DNA from: SHAN690 sp038131955
GTDB taxonomy: Bacteria > Bacteroidota > Bacteroidia > Flavobacteriales_G > Salibacteraceae
Assembly (NCBI GenBank): GCA_038131955.1
Contig: JAYPQK010000001.1
Location: 186,001-250,000, forward strand
Direction of reading: 5' to 3'
Length of the DNA: 64,000 nt
The position numbers were made by a program, and so were the translations under genes. This document shows positions 61,246 to 64,000 of the stretch, piece after piece. The notes beneath the pieces were generated by a model, which searched no databases, had not been told where the DNA came from, and saw only the letters and a list, made by a program, of their open reading frames with translations. Numbering within the stretch: position 1 is the stretch's first letter; each line of letters opens with the position of its first letter.

Positions 61246-63092
61246 TATTCCGAATAGAATTCCTTCAACATTCCGCGGTACGCACTGAACAGCTTCGATT
61301 TCGAAACGAATCCTATGTAATGCCCTTGGTCATCCAAGACCGGCAAGTTCCATGCGCCGCTGGTCTCAAATTTATGCATCACAATATCCATAGTGTCCTC
61401 TTTCCGGACATATTCCGGGGCGTCATTCATCAGGTCATGTACGTAAGTTGTGTCATACAATTGCTGATTGAAAATAACATTCCTCACTTCATTGAGGTTC
61501 ACGACACCAATGAAATTCCGTTGTTCATCGACCACAGGGAATAGGTTTCGGCTGCTCTTGGCAATCACCTTCACAAGTTCTCCGAGTTTCTGATAAGGCG
61601 TTACCGTTAGGAAATCCGTCTCGATCTCTCGGTGCAACTTCATCAACGTGAGTACCGCTTGGTCTTTGTCGTGCGTAATCAATTCTCCCCGTCTTGCCAA
61701 CTGAGCGGTGTAAATACTGTGTGGACTGAATTGTTTTACGGTCAGGAAGGCAATCGAAGACGTAAGCATCAAAGGCAGGAACAGTTCATAACCTCCCGTG
61801 ATCTCCGCGATCAAAAAGATCGCCATCAAGGGAGCGTGCAGATTACCCGCCATCATCCCTGCCATTGCTACTAGGGTGAAATTACTTTCCGGTAGATCAC
61901 CCAATCCGAAGTGGTTGATCCCTTTCGAAAAGAAGAAACCAAAAATGGCTCCCATGAAAAGCGTCGGAGCAAAGGACCCACCAATTCCTCCAGCTCTGAA
62001 GGTCAATGTGGTTGCGAACACCTTGAACAGACCTAAGCCAAGAACGAAGAGAAGCAACACCACCACATTTCCGGTGTAGTCTTCAAATAGGGAGTTCTGC
62101 AGTATATCAAATGGTCTTCCCTCAATGATGGCATTGATCGTCGGGTATCCTTCACCATATAGCGGAGGAAGAAGAAAGAGCAACAGACCGAGACCCGTAC
62201 CGGCAATAATGGTTTTATTACGCTGGCGTTTGACCTTGTCAAACACCTTGGTCACTAGCATAAAGACCTTAAAGAAATAGACAGAAACCAGGCCTGTGAA
62301 TACACCTAATCCCATGTAATACGGTAGATGACTGAAACGCAGTGTCTCTGTAATGTTAAAGTGAAAGAGGGTGTTGTCTCCTAAGAAGAATTGAGACGTG
62401 ATCGCCGCTGATGCGCTTGCCAAAAGCAAGGGGATCAACGAAGCAGTGGTCAGATCCAACATGATCACCTCGATGGCAAATACGATCGCCGCTACCGGTG
62501 CATTGAACAGTGCGGCCATCGCGCCGCTGGCAGCACACCCGATCAATAGCGTTCGAGTCTTGTAAGGAAGCTTGAACAGCGTACCCAAGTTCGCCCCCCA
62601 CGCGCTCGTGGTACCCACCGTAGGTCCTTCCAATCCAACACTACCTCCAAACCCCACCGTCAAAGCCGCCGTGACTACAGAAGAGTAGAGGTTGTGCTTG
62701 CGTACCAAGCTGTTCTTCTTGGAAATGGCATAAAGGGTATTTGGAATACCATGATTCACGCGCTGCTTTACCACGCTTCGAATGAACCACTGCGCCAAAA
62801 GGATTCCGATGAGTGGATAGACAAAGAAGAGTACATACTCATACTGTTGGACAAAGCTGTTGGTAAGAATACTCTCCACCACATGTACCGTCTTCTTGAT
62901 GATAAGTGCCGCCAATCCGGAAATGAATCCAATGACGATCGCAAGGAGATAGGTAAACTGCCTTTCACTCAGATGTTCTTTTCGCCATTCATTGAACCAC
63001 AGGATAGACTGCGCCCATTTCGTGTTCGCTTCTCGCAAATACGGGTCTACCTGGGATCGTGTTCGATCGAAGAAATCGGATGCCTTTGACAC
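61245..63092 (-). CDS. ClC-family chloride channel/antiporter with CBS domains
   Basis: A 615-residue polytopic membrane protein. The ClC core has GFGGSVGLEGPTVGTTSAWG (the gating Glu lies in GLEGP), GAMAALFNAPVAAIVFAIE and RAGGIGGSFAPTLFMGAIFG. Two CBS domains follow in the last 130 residues (FFPVVDEQRNFIGVV-like LFPVVDEQRNFIGVVNLNEV and NLPVLDDQGHYIGFVSKSKL), which usually bind adenine nucleotides. It moves chloride, possibly in exchange for protons. The stop codon TAA overlaps the ATG of the pfkA remnant. Confidence 0.92.
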   Translation of the reverse strand: MSKASDFFDRTRSQVDPYLREANTKWAQSILWFNEWRKEHLSERQFTYLLAIVIGFISGLAALIIKKTVHVVESILTNSFVQQYEYVLFFVYPLIGILLAQWFIRSVVKQRVNHGIPNTLYAISKKNSLVRKHNLYSSVVTAALTVGFGGSVGLEGPTVGTTSAWGANLGTLFKLPYKTRTLLIGCAASGAMAALFNAPVAAIVFAIEVIMLDLTTASLIPLLLASASAAITSQFFLGDNTLFHFNITETLRFSHLPYYMGLGVFTGLVSVYFFKVFMLVTKVFDKVKRQRNKTIIAGTGLGLLLFLLPPLYGEGYPTINAIIEGRPFDILQNSLFEDYTGNVVVLLLFVLGLGLFKVFATTLTFRAGGIGGSFAPTLFMGAIFGFFFSKGINHFGLGDLPESNFTLVAMAGMMAGNLHAPLMAIFLIAEITGGYELFLPLMLTSSIAFLTVKQFSPHSIYTAQLARRGELITHDKDQAVLTLMKLHREIETDFLTVTPYQKLGELVKVIAKSSRNLFPVVDEQRNFIGVVNLNEVRNVIFNQQLYDTTYVHDLMNDAPEYVRKEDTMDIVMHKFETSGAWNLPVLDDQGHYIGFVSKSKLFSAYRGMLKEFYSE

Positions 63093-63102
63093 CCTACAAA
63101 GT

Positions 63103-64000
63103 TTAGGATTCGTGTTGGACTTTCAGATGCAACTCTTGGAGCTGCTCCTCACTAATGGTCGCAGGCGTATCGATCATAAGGTCTCGACCCGCATTGTTCT
63201 TCGGGAAAGCGATGTAATCACGAATGCTGTCTGTACCACCAAAAATGGCTGCCAGACGGTCAAATCCGAAGGCGATTCCACCGTGGGGCGGAGCTCCGTA
63301 TTGGAACGCTCCCATCAAGAACCCGAATTGCTTTTGTGCCTCTTCGTCAGAGAACCCGAGGAGCTTGAACATTTTCGCTTGCAATGCCTGATCGTGAATT
63401 CTGATCGAACCTCCGCCTAGCTCCACACCGTTGATGACCATGTCGTAGGCATTGGCATTCACCTTGCCCGGCTCACTATCGAGTAGACTCAAATGCTCAG
63501 GTTTCGGAGAGGTGAAGGGGTGGTGCATCGCATAGAATCGCTGCGTGTCCTCATCCCACTCCAACAAAGGAAAATCTACCACCCAAAGCGGTGCATATTC
63601 ATCCTTCTTGCGAAGACCAAGTTGGTCTGCCACGTGCAGTCGAAGCTCGTTCATCTGCTTGCGCGTCGCATTGGTGTCTCCAGCGAGGATCAAGATAAGG
63701 TCGCCTGGCTTCGCGCCGGTCTTCTCAGCCCATGCCGCCAGCTTCTCCTGATCGAAGAATTTGTCTACCGACGACTTGAACGTGCCGTCCTCGTTCACCT
63801 TGCAATAGATCAAGCCCTTTGCTCCAACCTGTGGTCGCTTCACAAAATCGGTCAATGCATCCAGTTGCTTCCGAGTGAATTCGCCCGCACCCTCAGCGTT
63901 GATGCCCACCACCAGTTCGGCCGAGTCAAAGACCACAAAGTCACTTCCCTGGCACACGTCGTTCATTTCCACGAACTCCATTCCGAAGCGGATATCCGGC
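63103..64000 (-). CDS. aspS: Aspartyl-tRNA synthetase, C-terminal part (cut by window edge)
   Basis: The last 299 or so residues of a class II aminoacyl-tRNA synthetase of the bacterial AspRS type. It includes the GAD insertion domain (AELVVGINAEGAGEFTRKQL region), the LWVVDFPLLEWDEDTQRFY and AMHHPFTSPKPEH segments, GGGSIRIHDQ and motif 3 in GGIAFGFDRLAAIFGGTDSI. The frame is open to the window end (residues PDIRFG precede the first Met inside), so the anticodon-binding domain and class II motif 1 lie outside. Confidence 0.95.
   Translation of the reverse strand, partial: PDIRFGMEFVEMNDVCQGSDFVVFDSAELVVGINAEGAGEFTRKQLDALTDFVKRPQVGAKGLIYCKVNEDGTFKSSVDKFFDQEKLAAWAEKTGAKPGDLILILAGDTNATRKQMNELRLHVADQLGLRKKDEYAPLWVVDFPLLEWDEDTQRFYAMHHPFTSPKPEHLSLLDSEPGKVNANAYDMVINGVELGGGSIRIHDQALQAKMFKLLGFSDEEAQKQFGFLMGAFQYGAPPHGGIAFGFDRLAAIFGGTDSIRDYIAFPKNNAGRDLMIDTPATISEEQLQELHLKVQHES

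Overview
The window reads as a chromosomal segment of a Bacteroidota bacterium, most likely a marine member of the Flavobacteriia. The evidence is two SusC/SusD pairs, type IX secretion C-terminal sorting domains, lipoprotein signal peptides of the Bacteroidota type, TAnnTTTG -7 promoter boxes, no obvious Shine-Dalgarno sequences, and a DnaG primase whose zinc ligands are replaced. The placement is an inference; there is no rRNA in the window.

Layout. 1-8.4 kb holds housekeeping and small secreted proteins: a cut sugar porter, a YwqK-like lipoprotein, dnaG, an MscS channel, a frameshifted alpha/beta hydrolase, an ALDH7-type aldehyde dehydrogenase, and an Omp28-like protein with two small lipoproteins. 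8.4-35.2 kb is a starch/maltodextrin locus. Rightward it has SusC/SusD, a periplasmic GH13 and an esterase, then further on a NUDIX-type regulator and a secreted GH13. Leftward it has gapA, a BadF-type sugar kinase, pgmB, GH65 maltose phosphorylase, two GH13 enzymes (one broken) and an MFS sugar transporter, and then zwf-pgl-edd-eda. 35.3-40.4 kb holds a YqaA-like membrane protein, mfd, a small two-gene nucleotidyltransferase module and a Kunitz-domain lipoprotein. 40.5-56.1 kb is a laminarin (beta-1,3-glucan) locus: a leftward operon of a second NUDIX-type regulator, a clan GH-A glycosidase, a sodium/sugar symporter and a GH3 enzyme, divergent from SusC/SusD, a PKD lipoprotein, a GH16 laminarinase and a secreted protein with four tandem repeats. 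56.1-64 kb holds fbp, tyrosine catabolism genes (hmgA, hpd), a decayed pfkA, a ClC channel and the C-terminal part of aspS.

How it fits together. In the starch locus polymer is cut outside the cell, bound and imported by SusCD, cut again in the periplasm, and carried into the cytoplasm by the MFS protein. Maltose phosphorylase plus beta-phosphoglucomutase then give glucose 6-phosphate without ATP, and the sugar kinase probably handles the free glucose. Zwf, Pgl, Edd and Eda form a complete Entner-Doudoroff route to pyruvate and glyceraldehyde 3-phosphate, which GapA continues. A 23-bp palindrome (CTWAGTGTA-N5-TACACTWAG) lies before every one of these transcription units and beside the NUDIX regulator gene. 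A different palindrome (ATRGT-N7-ACYAT) lies at three promoters of the laminarin locus, beside the second NUDIX paralogue. The 6-phosphofructokinase gene in the same window carries a stop codon and a large internal deletion, consistent with sugar catabolism having moved to the Entner-Doudoroff route. No tRNA, rRNA, CRISPR array or insertion sequence was recognised.
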